Source: Virgibacillus_O sediminis (GTDB lineage Bacteria > Bacillota > Bacilli > Bacillales > Amphibacillaceae). Taken from it: DNA of 64,000 nt. The DNA is taken from positions 1-64,000 of the forward strand of contig NZ_JBHRRZ010000009.1 in NCBI RefSeq assembly GCF_042643265.1. The letters are read 5' to 3'. Made by a program: the position numbers and the translations under genes. Every line of letters starts with the position of its first letter. Position 1 is the first letter of the stretch. The notes beneath the pieces were generated by a model. The model was given only the letters and a program-made list of their open reading frames with translations, was not told where the DNA came from and ran no database searches. Shown one piece after another: positions 31,907 to 40,328 of the stretch.

Positions 31907-33571
31907 ATGTGGAAAAAATTCAGCGTTGCATTGACAGCGCTAACCCTGATGGCAGGCACCTTCCTGCCATCAAAAGCGGCAGCGGAAGAGCTTTTTATTG
32001 ATGTTGACCGCAATGATTCCCATTACCCAGGGATCTTCACCCTGGTGGATATGGAAACGATCAGCGGGTACCCGACCGATGATGGCAGGAAGGAGTATCG
32101 TCCGAATGGGGATATAAGCCGGACCCATACCGCCGTACTGTTCAGTGAGGCATTGAAACTCGGGCAGCCTGCTGATTTGTCCGGAGCGTTGGCGAATTTC
32201 TCGGACATAGATGAAGGTCATCTATATGCAGAGCAAATTGCCAATACGTATGAAGCAGAAATCTTCAAAGGGAGTCAAGGCAGGTTCAATGAAGGACCCA
32301 TCAACAGGGAGCAAATGGCCACCGTATTGGTGAATGCCTTCGACCTGACGGATAGCGGAGCATATACGCCGGTGTATCTTGACAATGTTTCTCCGTCCCA
32401 CAAAGAAAATGTCAAAGTTCTCGCACAGCATGGCATCACCAATCAACTGGACGATTTCCGTCCGAAGGAAACCGTAACCCGTGGGCAGTTTGCGACCTTC
32501 TTGTTTGAAACGATGAAAGCTGCCGGGCATATTGCAGATAATGGTGAGACAGAGGCGCATTTCATCGATGTAGGACAGGGGGACAGTACCCTAGTCATTA
32601 GCCCGACCGGTCATACCATGCTGATTGACGGAGGCAAACGCTCTGCAGGTGATGAAGTAGTTGCCTACCTGCAGGAACAGGGCATTGACACAATCGACCT
32701 GCTGGTGGCTACCCACCCGGATGCCGACCATATCGGCGGCCTGATTGATGTATTGGAGCAGATCCAAGTAAATCAGGTGCTCGACAGTGGAACACCGCAT
32801 ACAACCCAGACATATATGGATTATCTTACTCTCATTGAGGAAAAAAACATACCATTCCAAGTGGCATGGACAGGGCAGACGATTCCATTTGATGAAAACT
32901 TGGATTTACAAGTGCTTAATTCCTCCGAAGACAGCAGTGATTCAAATGAATCATCTATCGTTCTCAAACTCAGCCATGGATCAGTGGATATGATGCTCAC
33001 CGGGGATGCCGATGATGATGCAGAACAGAGAATGGTTGATAAGTTCGATGTGGAAGCAGAAATTCTGAAGGTCGGCCACCATGGTTCATACACGTCGACG
33101 TCCAGTTCGTTCCTATTAGAAGTAGATCCGGAAATCGGAGTGCTTTCCTATGGAGAGAACAGCTATGGACACCCGGATGCTGATGTAGTGAACCGTCTAT
33201 GGGATTATGGGACAGACCTCTACTCCACCTGTGATTCCGACGATATTGTGGTAGACACCAACGGCAATTATTTCACGGTGAATGCAGAAGAGTATAATGG
33301 ACAGGATGATTGTTCAGCTATCGGCAGCGGAGACGAGCTAGAGCCTCAACCTGAACCACAGCCTGAGCCAGGACCGGACTATCCAATCAACGTGAACACT
33401 GCAGGCTATGAGGAGCTCCAGCTGATTAACGGTGTCGGCCCGACGATTGCAGAAAATATCATTAACTACCGCGAAGCGAATGGGCCGTTCCAGTCCATTG
33501 AGGAACTGGAAAATGTCAGCTATATCGGCCCGGCCACTCTCGAAGAAATTCGCCCATATATTACGCTGTAG
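31907..33571 (+). CDS. Surface-anchored ComEC/ComEA-like protein: SLH x3, metallo-beta-lactamase, helix-hairpin-helix
   Basis: The start at 31907 follows AGAGGAGG; signal peptide 1-24 (KKFSVALTALTLMAGTFLPS). Three SLH domains (about 27-205; third with GITNQLDDFRPKETVTRGQF) are followed by a metallo-beta-lactamase fold with FIDVGQGDSTLV, THPDADHIGG (H270, D272, D274, H275), LTGDAD and VGHHGS, the ComEC-type pattern. An acidic Pro/Glu linker leads to a C-terminal ComEA-like HhH pair (VNTAGYEELQLINGVGPTIA). In competence, ComEC has such a domain outside the membrane and ComEA binds DNA; here both are on a wall-bound protein. Probably a cell-surface nuclease or DNA-handling protein. The next gene is its usual DUF3006 partner. 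Confidence 0.9.
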   Translation: MWKKFSVALTALTLMAGTFLPSKAAAEELFIDVDRNDSHYPGIFTLVDMETISGYPTDDGRKEYRPNGDISRTHTAVLFSEALKLGQPADLSGALANFSDIDEGHLYAEQIANTYEAEIFKGSQGRFNEGPINREQMATVLVNAFDLTDSGAYTPVYLDNVSPSHKENVKVLAQHGITNQLDDFRPKETVTRGQFATFLFETMKAAGHIADNGETEAHFIDVGQGDSTLVISPTGHTMLIDGGKRSAGDEVVAYLQEQGIDTIDLLVATHPDADHIGGLIDVLEQIQVNQVLDSGTPHTTQTYMDYLTLIEEKNIPFQVAWTGQTIPFDENLDLQVLNSSEDSSDSNESSIVLKLSHGSVDMMLTGDADDDAEQRMVDKFDVEAEILKVGHHGSYTSTSSSFLLEVDPEIGVLSYGENSYGHPDADVVNRLWDYGTDLYSTCDSDDIVVDTNGNYFTVNAEEYNGQDDCSAIGSGDELEPQPEPQPEPGPDYPINVNTAGYEELQLINGVGPTIAENIINYREANGPFQSIEELENVSYIGPATLEEIRPYITL

Positions 33572-33582
33572 GATGTGATTCA

Positions 33583-33810
33583 TTGGCAATATTTACCATA
33601 GACCGTATTGAAGGGAACAAAGCAGTCCTTCTCCTAAGGGACGATGAAAGACAAGAAAAAGATGTCCCACTTTCAAGGCTTCCAATGGGTGTAAAGCAGG
33701 GGGATATGGTACAGAAAACAGAAAATGGGTTCATCCTTTTAGAAGAAGAAACCAAGGCGGCTAGACAAAAAGCCCAGGATTTACTGGATAAATTGAAGAA
33801 GAGACATTGA
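33583..33810 (+). CDS. DUF3006-family small protein
   Basis: The 75-residue protein (TTG start after AGGATG) begins MAIFTIDRIEGNKAVLLLRD, the signature of DUF3006, a small beta-barrel-like cytoplasmic family. These genes often lie directly after genes for secreted ComEC-type metallo-beta-lactamase proteins, as here with an 11-base gap, but their function is not known. A Lys-rich helix forms the C-terminal end. A terminator follows at once. Confidence 0.85.
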   Translation: MAIFTIDRIEGNKAVLLLRDDERQEKDVPLSRLPMGVKQGDMVQKTENGFILLEEETKAARQKAQDLLDKLKKRH

Positions 33811-33814
33811 ATGA

Positions 33815-33849
33815 AGAAGCCCGTTCCGAATATTTGGAACGGGCTTTTA
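33815..33849. terminator. Bidirectional terminator
   Basis: AAGCCCGTTCC (33817-33827) and GGAACGGGCTT (33836-33846) form a perfect 11-bp stem with T-run. It separates the DUF3006 gene from the convergent acyltransferase gene. Confidence 0.9.
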
Positions 33850-33872
33850 GTATGATAGATTTCGAGGAAGTC

Positions 33873-34901
33873 CTAGCTGGCTTTCAATTCTTTTGTTGCC
33901 GCCGGAAATTTTCTTTTTGTTTTGCCGACGATATATTCACCGAAGGGCAGCAGGGAAATCAATTTGATTAGAACGAGGGTAATAGTAAATGACAAGAAGA
34001 ATAAACCAAGAATAGCCGTCGTAATGCCAGGAAAGATTTCGGTCATATATGGGTAGATCAATTGCTGTACCTGCCAATGGATTAAATAAATTCCCAGTGA
34101 ATAATTGCTAATCAGATTGACAATCTTCAGATTTGGAAACAGTTGTCCCCAGGCTATCACTGCCAAACAAATGGAAATAACGAACGGAAGGAGGTCAGTT
34201 CTTCTGGAACTAAGGACGATATACCCAGATTCATAGGACGCCACGATAAGATAGGCACTAAAGAAAACAAAGACAAGGGTGAGCCATTTGTACTCCCGCA
34301 AGAATTCTTTTACTTGGTCATAATGTTTTCCGATCAGGAAAGCAGTCGTGAAATAGCCGAACCAGGCGGTAAACGGAAGACGCAATTCAGCGTGGTATTC
34401 CACAAAGAAGGATATACCGCTGTTCAATAAGGAAAGGTGAATCATCATGACAAGGATACTAATTGGCAGTAGTTTCTTAACTGACCATTGGAACCGGACA
34501 ATCAGGTAATGGAGAACATAGAATTGAAAGATGATCAGAATAAAATATCCTTGGAAATTGCCAAGGAGGTTGTCCAATACATTTCCACCTATGTCGTAAT
34601 CCCATCCTTGTTTGTAAGCCTGAACCAGTACATCGATGATAGCAAACACAATAAACGGGCCGAATATATATTTAGCCCGTTTGCGGAAAAAGCCGTCGGG
34701 TATGCGGTTATGATACTTATTCGCCAGAATGATTTCTGATAAGACGACAAAAGCCGGTGTGGCATATACGAGAAGCACCCGATACTGACTGATATCCTGG
34801 AATATATCGCTGCCAAGTATATATTTTATATGAGTGGTGCTATGCAGAAAAACGATAGTCAGGCAGGCAATTGCCCGCAGTAAATTCCATTCTTTTACCA
34901 T
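33873..34901 (-). CDS. Acyltransferase-3 family membrane protein (O-acetyltransferase type)
   Basis: About ten transmembrane segments in 342 residues. The family signature is at the start (WNLLRAIACLTIVFLHSTTH), with the catalytic-type histidine in FLHSTTH. Such enzymes move acetyl groups across the membrane onto sugars of polysaccharide, peptidoglycan or wall polymers. The start at 34901 (MVKEWN) is better spaced from the AGAAGG than the ATG at 34907. It sits inside the SLH island; modification of the SLH-binding polymer is a reasonable guess. A related gene is at 42206. Confidence 0.87.
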   Translation of the reverse strand: MVKEWNLLRAIACLTIVFLHSTTHIKYILGSDIFQDISQYRVLLVYATPAFVVLSEIILANKYHNRIPDGFFRKRAKYIFGPFIVFAIIDVLVQAYKQGWDYDIGGNVLDNLLGNFQGYFILIIFQFYVLHYLIVRFQWSVKKLLPISILVMMIHLSLLNSGISFFVEYHAELRLPFTAWFGYFTTAFLIGKHYDQVKEFLREYKWLTLVFVFFSAYLIVASYESGYIVLSSRRTDLLPFVISICLAVIAWGQLFPNLKIVNLISNYSLGIYLIHWQVQQLIYPYMTEIFPGITTAILGLFFLSFTITLVLIKLISLLPFGEYIVGKTKRKFPAATKELKAS

Positions 34902-35025
34902 TTTCATATCCTTCTTTTCTTAAGGTTAAATAAGTAGTAATCATACCATACGTGAAATAATTGAACAATTAGGCTTTATATGGTAATTATTACCGAAAGC
35001 TGATGATCAATTTTAAACTTCATAA

Positions 35026-35058
35026 CAAAAGGCTGACGGGTTTTCCGTCAGCCTTTTG
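35026..35058. terminator. Terminator of the CAP-domain gene
   Basis: CAAAAGGCTGACGG (35026-35039) and CCGTCAGCCTTTTG (35045-35058) form a perfect 14-bp stem, usable on both strands. Confidence 0.88.
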
Positions 35059-35059
35059 T

Positions 35060-36118
35060 TTATCGTTGTTTAGTAAACAATTGGACTTGATAACTTCCAT
35101 AGTTGCCGCCGTGATAAACCCCGACACCGATATGGGTGTAGGCCGGATTCATGATGTTCTGCCGGTGGCCTGGACTGTTCATCCAGCGCTCCATCACCTC
35201 TTCAGCGATGGTTCTGCCTGCCGCAATATTCTCACCGGCGCTAGTGTACTCGATTCCTCCGGCTGTCAATAGATCAAATGGGGTGCCGAGAGTCGGCGAG
35301 ACATGGTCGAAGTAGTCATTGTCCGCCATATCCTTGGCCTTGATCAATGCCAGGTTATCCATGTCTGTATCTGGTGTAAGCGGGGCCAGTCCTTCCTCAG
35401 TCCTCTTCTCATTCACCAGATCGGTGATTTCCATCATCATTGCCATGTCTCCATCAGGAGGAGTTGGCAGCCCGGGATAAGGAGGCTGGGGCTCTGCTGC
35501 CCGCTCGGTATTGATAGTTTTATACAGGAACGTTGCGAACTGGCCTCTGGTGAGATATTCTCCCGGGCGAAAATTATCCAACTGATTGGTGATACCATAT
35601 TGGGCGAGGATGGCCACATTATACTGGTGGGACGGAGACACATTGCCAAGATAGATTGGTGCTTGGCTGCCATTATCCTCCAGTTCATAGGCGTTCACCA
35701 GAACGGTTGCCATCTGTTCCCGGGTGATGGGTCCTTCATTGAATATGCCATTGTTTCCTTGGAATATGTTTGCTTCATAGGTGCTGCCGATTTGTTCGGC
35801 ATATGGGTGATATGTGTCGATGTCCTGAAAGTTTTGCAGCGATTTTTCCAGATTATCCGGCGGCGGAAGATTCAATGCTTCTGAAAGCATGACTGCTACA
35901 TGGGTACGGCTGATTTTGGCATAAGGCTTAAATTCAAATTTACCGTCAGGTAGGGGGTACCCTTGGATGATACCGATTTCTGCCAGCTCCTCGATCCCTT
36001 CATGGTGGGAATTATCTTCTCCCACATCTACAAATGTGGCCGTAACATTTGCCAGCATCGGGGATGCGGATGTCAAAAAAGTAAATAATGCAATAAAAGC
36101 AATCATAAGTATACGCAA
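35060..36118 (-). CDS. SLH-anchored CAP (SCP/PR1) domain protein
   Basis: Secreted protein of 352 residues with TTG start (AAGGGAG nine bases upstream) and signal peptide 1-24 (ILMIAFIALFTFLTSASPML). Three SLH domains (about 27-210; third with GITNQLDNFRPGEYLTRGQF) are followed by a CAP domain from about 230 (MEITDLVNEKRTEEGLAPLT, HVSPTLGTPFDLL, GENIAAG, WMNSPGHRQNIMNPAYTHIG, GVYHGGNYGSYQVQLF). The His and Glu residues of the CAP cavity (H of FDHVS, E of AGENIA, H of PGHR) are present. Bacillus relatives of this type (YkwD-like) are wall or spore-coat proteins without a proven activity. Confidence 0.92.
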   Translation of the reverse strand: MRILMIAFIALFTFLTSASPMLANVTATFVDVGEDNSHHEGIEELAEIGIIQGYPLPDGKFEFKPYAKISRTHVAVMLSEALNLPPPDNLEKSLQNFQDIDTYHPYAEQIGSTYEANIFQGNNGIFNEGPITREQMATVLVNAYELEDNGSQAPIYLGNVSPSHQYNVAILAQYGITNQLDNFRPGEYLTRGQFATFLYKTINTERAAEPQPPYPGLPTPPDGDMAMMMEITDLVNEKRTEEGLAPLTPDTDMDNLALIKAKDMADNDYFDHVSPTLGTPFDLLTAGGIEYTSAGENIAAGRTIAEEVMERWMNSPGHRQNIMNPAYTHIGVGVYHGGNYGSYQVQLFTKQR

Positions 36119-36173
36119 GTTGGCGCACTCCCTTTTTCAGTATTTTGGTTATGTCTCATCTTCTTTCCATACC

Positions 36174-36289
36174 CTCACCGGCCGCCGGGAAAACCTTTTC
36201 CTTCCAACAAAGGCAGAAGTGACCCGTTGGCGGGGTGAGAGCCAGTCGTGCCATGGCTGCTCGCACTAGGGCGACCCCAGCTTAGCTTC
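36174..36289. ncRNA. Candidate structured RNA, unknown class and strand
   Basis: A long stem can form from CTCACC (36174-36179) with GGTGAG (36234-36239) and CCGCC (36182-36186) with GGCGG (36229-36233), interrupted by a two-base bulge. Further arms AGCCA/TGGCT and GGGGT/ACCCC extend to about 36276. The segment is richer in G+C than its surroundings. On the plus strand it is followed by a terminator (36299-36332); on the minus strand it would be the leader of the CAP gene. I could not match it to a known riboswitch. Confidence 0.4.
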
Positions 36290-36298
36290 CTAAACAAT

Positions 36299-36332
36299 GA
36301 AAAAGCCCCCATATCGATAAGGAGGCTTTTAG
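36299..36332. terminator. Terminator-like hairpin
   Basis: AAAAGCCCCC (36301-36310) pairs with GGAGGCTTTT (36321-36330). An A-run on the left makes it a good terminator on the minus strand; on the plus strand it has four T. Confidence 0.7.
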
Positions 36333-36651
36333 GCATATATGCCGTTGATCAACTGCCTGGCTCTGACAGTGATTCCGATTCATTGAGTACGTTTGACAAT
36401 TTCCGGTAGTTGGTGGAACAGAGCTGAGGGAGACACCGTACTCATCTGCGATCTGCTTCTATGGACGCGGGATTAGCAAGTGACGCTTTTGCATAGGTTT
36501 GACAGATTGCTTGCGGGGCCCGAGTGGGAGACCGCCCGGCCCGAGTGATTGCAGAAATAGCCAGAGTAGGCCTTTTCGCCCTTGTTCATGATTCTCTATT
36601 AATCTCTTTATTGGATCTAACTGGTAGGCCCGATAATTTTAGGAAAAAACC
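36333..36651. other. Gap with a possible small transposase remnant
   Basis: On the minus strand around 36420-36470 a short stretch reads QIADEYGVSLSS, like the helix-turn-helix of an IS3 OrfA, but it is not part of any longer frame. Nothing else is supported. Confidence 0.3.
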
Positions 36652-36691
36652 TTATCAACCCATAGAAAAGCTAGTATAATATAGCTAGCTT
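36652..36691 (+). promoter_or_regulatory. Sigma-A-type promoter with an inverted repeat around the -10 box
   Basis: TTATCA (36652-36657), 17-base spacer, TATAAT (36675-36680). AAGCTAG (36668-36674) and CTAGCTT (36685-36691) flank the -10 box exactly, which looks like a repressor site. It would drive the three-gene run from 36707 to 42110. Confidence 0.65.
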
Positions 36692-36706
36692 ACTAGGAGG
36701 GTTACA

Positions 36707-38095
36707 ATGAAGAAAGTTTGGATGCTATTACTAATGGTACTGGTATGCGGAGGAGTGGCCCTTCCGGCGACAGCTGCCGAGGAAGACGGCAACCTGACGA
36801 TACCGGAAGTGAAGAAGATGATCGCCGAAGAAGCGAGGGAACAAGGAATTCCCCCGGAAATACTGAAGGCGGTTGCTGCAGTGGAAAATGGTTATAGGCA
36901 ATTTGAGGAGGACGGCAGCCCAGTCATTTCCCCTGACGGAGGGATTGGTGTCATGCAGGTGACTCCGGAAAATGTTGATATTCCATTGGACGAGGACAAG
37001 CTTCGGACAGACATCGAGTATAATATTGAGATTGGTGCTGCTGTCCTCAACAATAAATGGGAGCTTTCTTATCTTCCTGACATGAACGGAGGAGAACGGG
37101 AGGTTCTGGAGAATTGGTATTTTGCAGTAATGGCCTATAACGGTCTGTCCGCTGCAAACGATCCAGAGATCAATCCGGGAGAAACCTATCCGGAAAAGGT
37201 CTATGAACGGATCGAGAACTTTGCCTTGATCGGTTTGGAAGGATATTTCAAATTCCCTGAGTTCGCTATCCGTTATGAGGAAGGGAATGAAGTGATGTTT
37301 TTCCCCGAGGAAGCACATTATGAAACGGAAACCATTACTCCTTCCCAGCAGATGTACGTAACGGGAGATATTGTCTATACAGACGAGAGGGACGGCAGTC
37401 TTAATATGCGTGACAGCTCCCTGGGACTGGTGACGGATATCTGGCCGTACACTCCGTTAACTATAACGGGCGAAACACTTGAAACGGATAACCCGTTCAA
37501 TGATTATGTGTATTACAAAGTAGAAGGAGTCGAAGTACAAGGTTATGTGGCTTCTGCCTATCTCAATCAAGGTACGGAAGACTTGATATATGAGGACCCC
37601 GTAGATGACCAGCGGGCGGCTGCATTGGCTTTTTCTTCACTGCATGATTATCTCCAGGGCTACCCGGATGGAAGGTTCGGTTCCCATGAACAGTTGACCC
37701 GGCACCATGCGGCCGTAATCCTAGACAATATCCTGTCCCTTGAGACACCTGCCGATTATGAGATTCAGGCAGATGACGTAACGACAGGAGGTATTTATTA
37801 CGAGCAGCTCCGCCGTACAGAATACCACGGACTGCTTGGCGGCGGCGGGAAGCTGCGGCCTACGGAGAATTTTACCCGGTCACAGATGGCCCAAGTAATG
37901 GTAGAAGCTTTTCCGGAGCAGTATGAAGAGCCGGTCCCGCATACCTTTCAGGATCAGGAGGTCATTTGGAATCCGGAAGCGGTCAACACCATCTATACCA
38001 ATGGAATTACGGTAGCAGATCCATTTCGGCCGAATCAGGACATAACTAGGTCTCAATTCGCCATCTTCATTTATAGAACCTTGGTGGATATGTAA
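36707..38095 (+). CDS. SLH-anchored lytic transglycosylase with SH3 domain
   Basis: Secreted peptidoglycan-cutting enzyme of 462 residues. Signal peptide 1-23 (VWMLLLMVLVCGGVALPATA). SLT domain at about 35-175 with catalytic-type E60 (ILKAVAAVENGYRQF), GIGVMQVTPENV and a late VMAYNGL motif. An SH3b-like domain (about 215-290) and three C-terminal SLH domains (about 295-462) follow; the SLH copies here are more divergent than in neighbours. A strong AGGAGGG precedes the start. Likely role: local wall opening for growth, secretion or flagellum insertion. Probably first gene of an operon with the subtilase and the glucosaminidase. Confidence 0.88.
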   Translation: MKKVWMLLLMVLVCGGVALPATAAEEDGNLTIPEVKKMIAEEAREQGIPPEILKAVAAVENGYRQFEEDGSPVISPDGGIGVMQVTPENVDIPLDEDKLRTDIEYNIEIGAAVLNNKWELSYLPDMNGGEREVLENWYFAVMAYNGLSAANDPEINPGETYPEKVYERIENFALIGLEGYFKFPEFAIRYEEGNEVMFFPEEAHYETETITPSQQMYVTGDIVYTDERDGSLNMRDSSLGLVTDIWPYTPLTITGETLETDNPFNDYVYYKVEGVEVQGYVASAYLNQGTEDLIYEDPVDDQRAAALAFSSLHDYLQGYPDGRFGSHEQLTRHHAAVILDNILSLETPADYEIQADDVTTGGIYYEQLRRTEYHGLLGGGGKLRPTENFTRSQMAQVMVEAFPEQYEEPVPHTFQDQEVIWNPEAVNTIYTNGITVADPFRPNQDITRSQFAIFIYRTLVDM

Positions 38096-38121
38096 GGGCA
38101 TGATTTAAAAAATGGAAGTAG

Positions 38122-40269
38122 GTGAAGACCATAGAAAAGAAAATCTATTCAGCGGGTTGTGTCCTATTTCTAACATTGTCCTTGACCATACCCGCTATTG
38201 GGGAAGCAGAGAAAGCATCGGATGAAACGTTCTCGCTAAGAGATGATCTTCCAGGCCTGTCAGAGAAGCAGGGGCTTTCAGGGGAGGATTCTCCTCATTG
38301 GATACACGGTATGGAAGGGGAAACGGAAATTTATGACCGGAGAATCATTGTGAGAGAAAAAGACGGAAGTACGTTTTCTACGGAAGGGCTCGGGGTACTA
38401 GAAATCTATGACGCCCTGCCAGCAGATTTTCCTTATCAAATAGTGCGTGTGCCGGAGGCTGCTGATTTTCAGGAGAAATTGATGGAAATCAGGGAGGATG
38501 AACAAGTAGAAAACGCCGAGCCGGATTACATCAGGGAAACTTACTTCCAGCCAGAGGACGCGAAATATACTAGTCAATGGTATTTGGATCAACTCCACCT
38601 ACCCGATGCCTGGGATATTACCAGGGGTTCGGAGGATGTGGTCATTGCTGTGCTGGACAGCGGGGTGAAGGCCGACCACCCCGATTTGGAAGGTAGAGTG
38701 CTTCCCGGATATGACTTTGTTAATGAGGACGAAAATCCAGATGATGATCATGGCCATGGAACGTTCGTAGCCGGAATCATTGGCGCAAACGCTAATCCAG
38801 ACGGGATAGCCGGCCTGGACCATCATGCTAAAATCCTGCCGATAAAAATTGCCAACAGCCGTGGTGAATCTACTGTATCCAATACCGTGTCAGCCATCTA
38901 TTACGCTATGGAGCAGGATGCAGATATCCTCAATATGAGCTATGGTTCCTACCAGTTAAGCCATATGGAGCAGGAAGCGATACGGGATGCTTATGAATCT
39001 GGCATCCTTCTCGTTGCCTCAGCCGGGAATGACAATACGTATGAACACTCCTATCCCGCTTCCTATCCGGGGGTCATAAGTGTAGGATCTACAGACCGTG
39101 AAGGTTACTTATCGACATTTTCGAATTATGGATACTTCCTGGACCTCACTGCACCGGGGGAGGAGATTTACAGCACCTTTTTAAATGGTTATTCGATTGA
39201 TAATGGGACTTCCTTTTCAGCTCCATTGATCAGCGGCTTGGCAGCCCTCCTGAAGTCTGCCAGGCCGGAGTGGACGAATAACCAGATCCAATGGGCGCTG
39301 GAAAAAAGTGCCGCAAGTGAAACGCCGGGCGAATGGGATCCTTATAAAGGGTATGGCAGAGCAGATGCCTATGCAGCACTTACGACTGATTTGCCGGACA
39401 GGGAAGAGGCACCGGATCAAAGAAGCGCGGCACAGGAAGTACAGGCCGGAGAAGCGGTTGATGAGCGAATGGATGGGCCGATGGATACGGATTGGTTCCA
39501 TATCAAAGTGGAGAAAGGCTCCCATGTCTCCATCCTGTTAAGCGATCCGCCGTCCTATCTCGACTTAGTGCTTGGCCTGTACGATAACGAAGGGCTTGTT
39601 GAAATGGCGGACAAACAGGAGATGGGGGAAGGGGAAGAAATCACCTTTACCGCTGATCAGACGAAAGACTATTACATTGGTATTCTTGATTACTATAATC
39701 ATTGGTCAGAGGAAAAATACGAGCTGCTGATTGATGTGGAAAAAGAGATATTTTCTGATGTATCGCACTATGTGAAGGAAATCAATTATTTGGCGGAACA
39801 TGGGATCATCCATGGCTTTCCAGATAAGACATTCAAACCTAAACAGGGTGTAACAAGGCTTCAGGCTGTACAGATGATCCTGCAAGAAAAAGGAGTGGAT
39901 TTGGAGGCATCCAAGGCACCAGATCCGGGTTTTAAAGATATGCCTGCCGGAGTTTACGGCTATGAAGCTGTAGCTAAAGCGGCCGAACTCGGCATCATCC
40001 GCGGAAAGCAGGATGGGACGTTCAATCCCAGCGGGATCTTAACCCGTTGGCAGATGGCGGCGATATTGACCGCTGCCTATGAGCTGGAAGGAACCTATGA
40101 AGGAGCTTTCAGAGATGTCCCTGAGGGGCATTATGCCTATGGTGTGGTACAGGCCATTGCTGCTAACGGTATTGCACGGGGATATGAAGACGGGACGTTC
40201 AAGCCAACAAGGAACATAAGCAGGGAACACTTCTCGGTGTTTCTCTACAATTATCTTTCGGGAAGATAA
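38122..40269 (+). CDS. Second wall-bound subtilisin-family protease with SLH domains
   Basis: Paralogue of the protease at 28472. GTG start; signal peptide to about 29 (YSAGCVLFLTLSLTIPAIGE). Propeptide to about 140, then the S8 domain with D179 (IAVLDSGV), H212 (DHGHGTFVAG) and S364 (NGTSFSAP). One PPC domain (about 430-540) leads straight to three SLH domains (about 545-715; HGIIHGFPDKTFKPKQGVTR). It lacks the second PPC, chitobiase-like domains and the Pro/Glu linker of the larger enzyme. The stretch LEGRVLPGYDFVNED is almost shared with its paralogue. It follows the transglycosylase by 26 bases. Confidence 0.93.
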   Translation: MKTIEKKIYSAGCVLFLTLSLTIPAIGEAEKASDETFSLRDDLPGLSEKQGLSGEDSPHWIHGMEGETEIYDRRIIVREKDGSTFSTEGLGVLEIYDALPADFPYQIVRVPEAADFQEKLMEIREDEQVENAEPDYIRETYFQPEDAKYTSQWYLDQLHLPDAWDITRGSEDVVIAVLDSGVKADHPDLEGRVLPGYDFVNEDENPDDDHGHGTFVAGIIGANANPDGIAGLDHHAKILPIKIANSRGESTVSNTVSAIYYAMEQDADILNMSYGSYQLSHMEQEAIRDAYESGILLVASAGNDNTYEHSYPASYPGVISVGSTDREGYLSTFSNYGYFLDLTAPGEEIYSTFLNGYSIDNGTSFSAPLISGLAALLKSARPEWTNNQIQWALEKSAASETPGEWDPYKGYGRADAYAALTTDLPDREEAPDQRSAAQEVQAGEAVDERMDGPMDTDWFHIKVEKGSHVSILLSDPPSYLDLVLGLYDNEGLVEMADKQEMGEGEEITFTADQTKDYYIGILDYYNHWSEEKYELLIDVEKEIFSDVSHYVKEINYLAEHGIIHGFPDKTFKPKQGVTRLQAVQMILQEKGVDLEASKAPDPGFKDMPAGVYGYEAVAKAAELGIIRGKQDGTFNPSGILTRWQMAAILTAAYELEGTYEGAFRDVPEGHYAYGVVQAIAANGIARGYEDGTFKPTRNISREHFSVFLYNYLSGR

Positions 40270-40328
40270 TTCCTTTTCCCGGTTTCTATCGGGTCAACCA
40301 TAATTATCAGCAACTAGGAGGACAAAAA

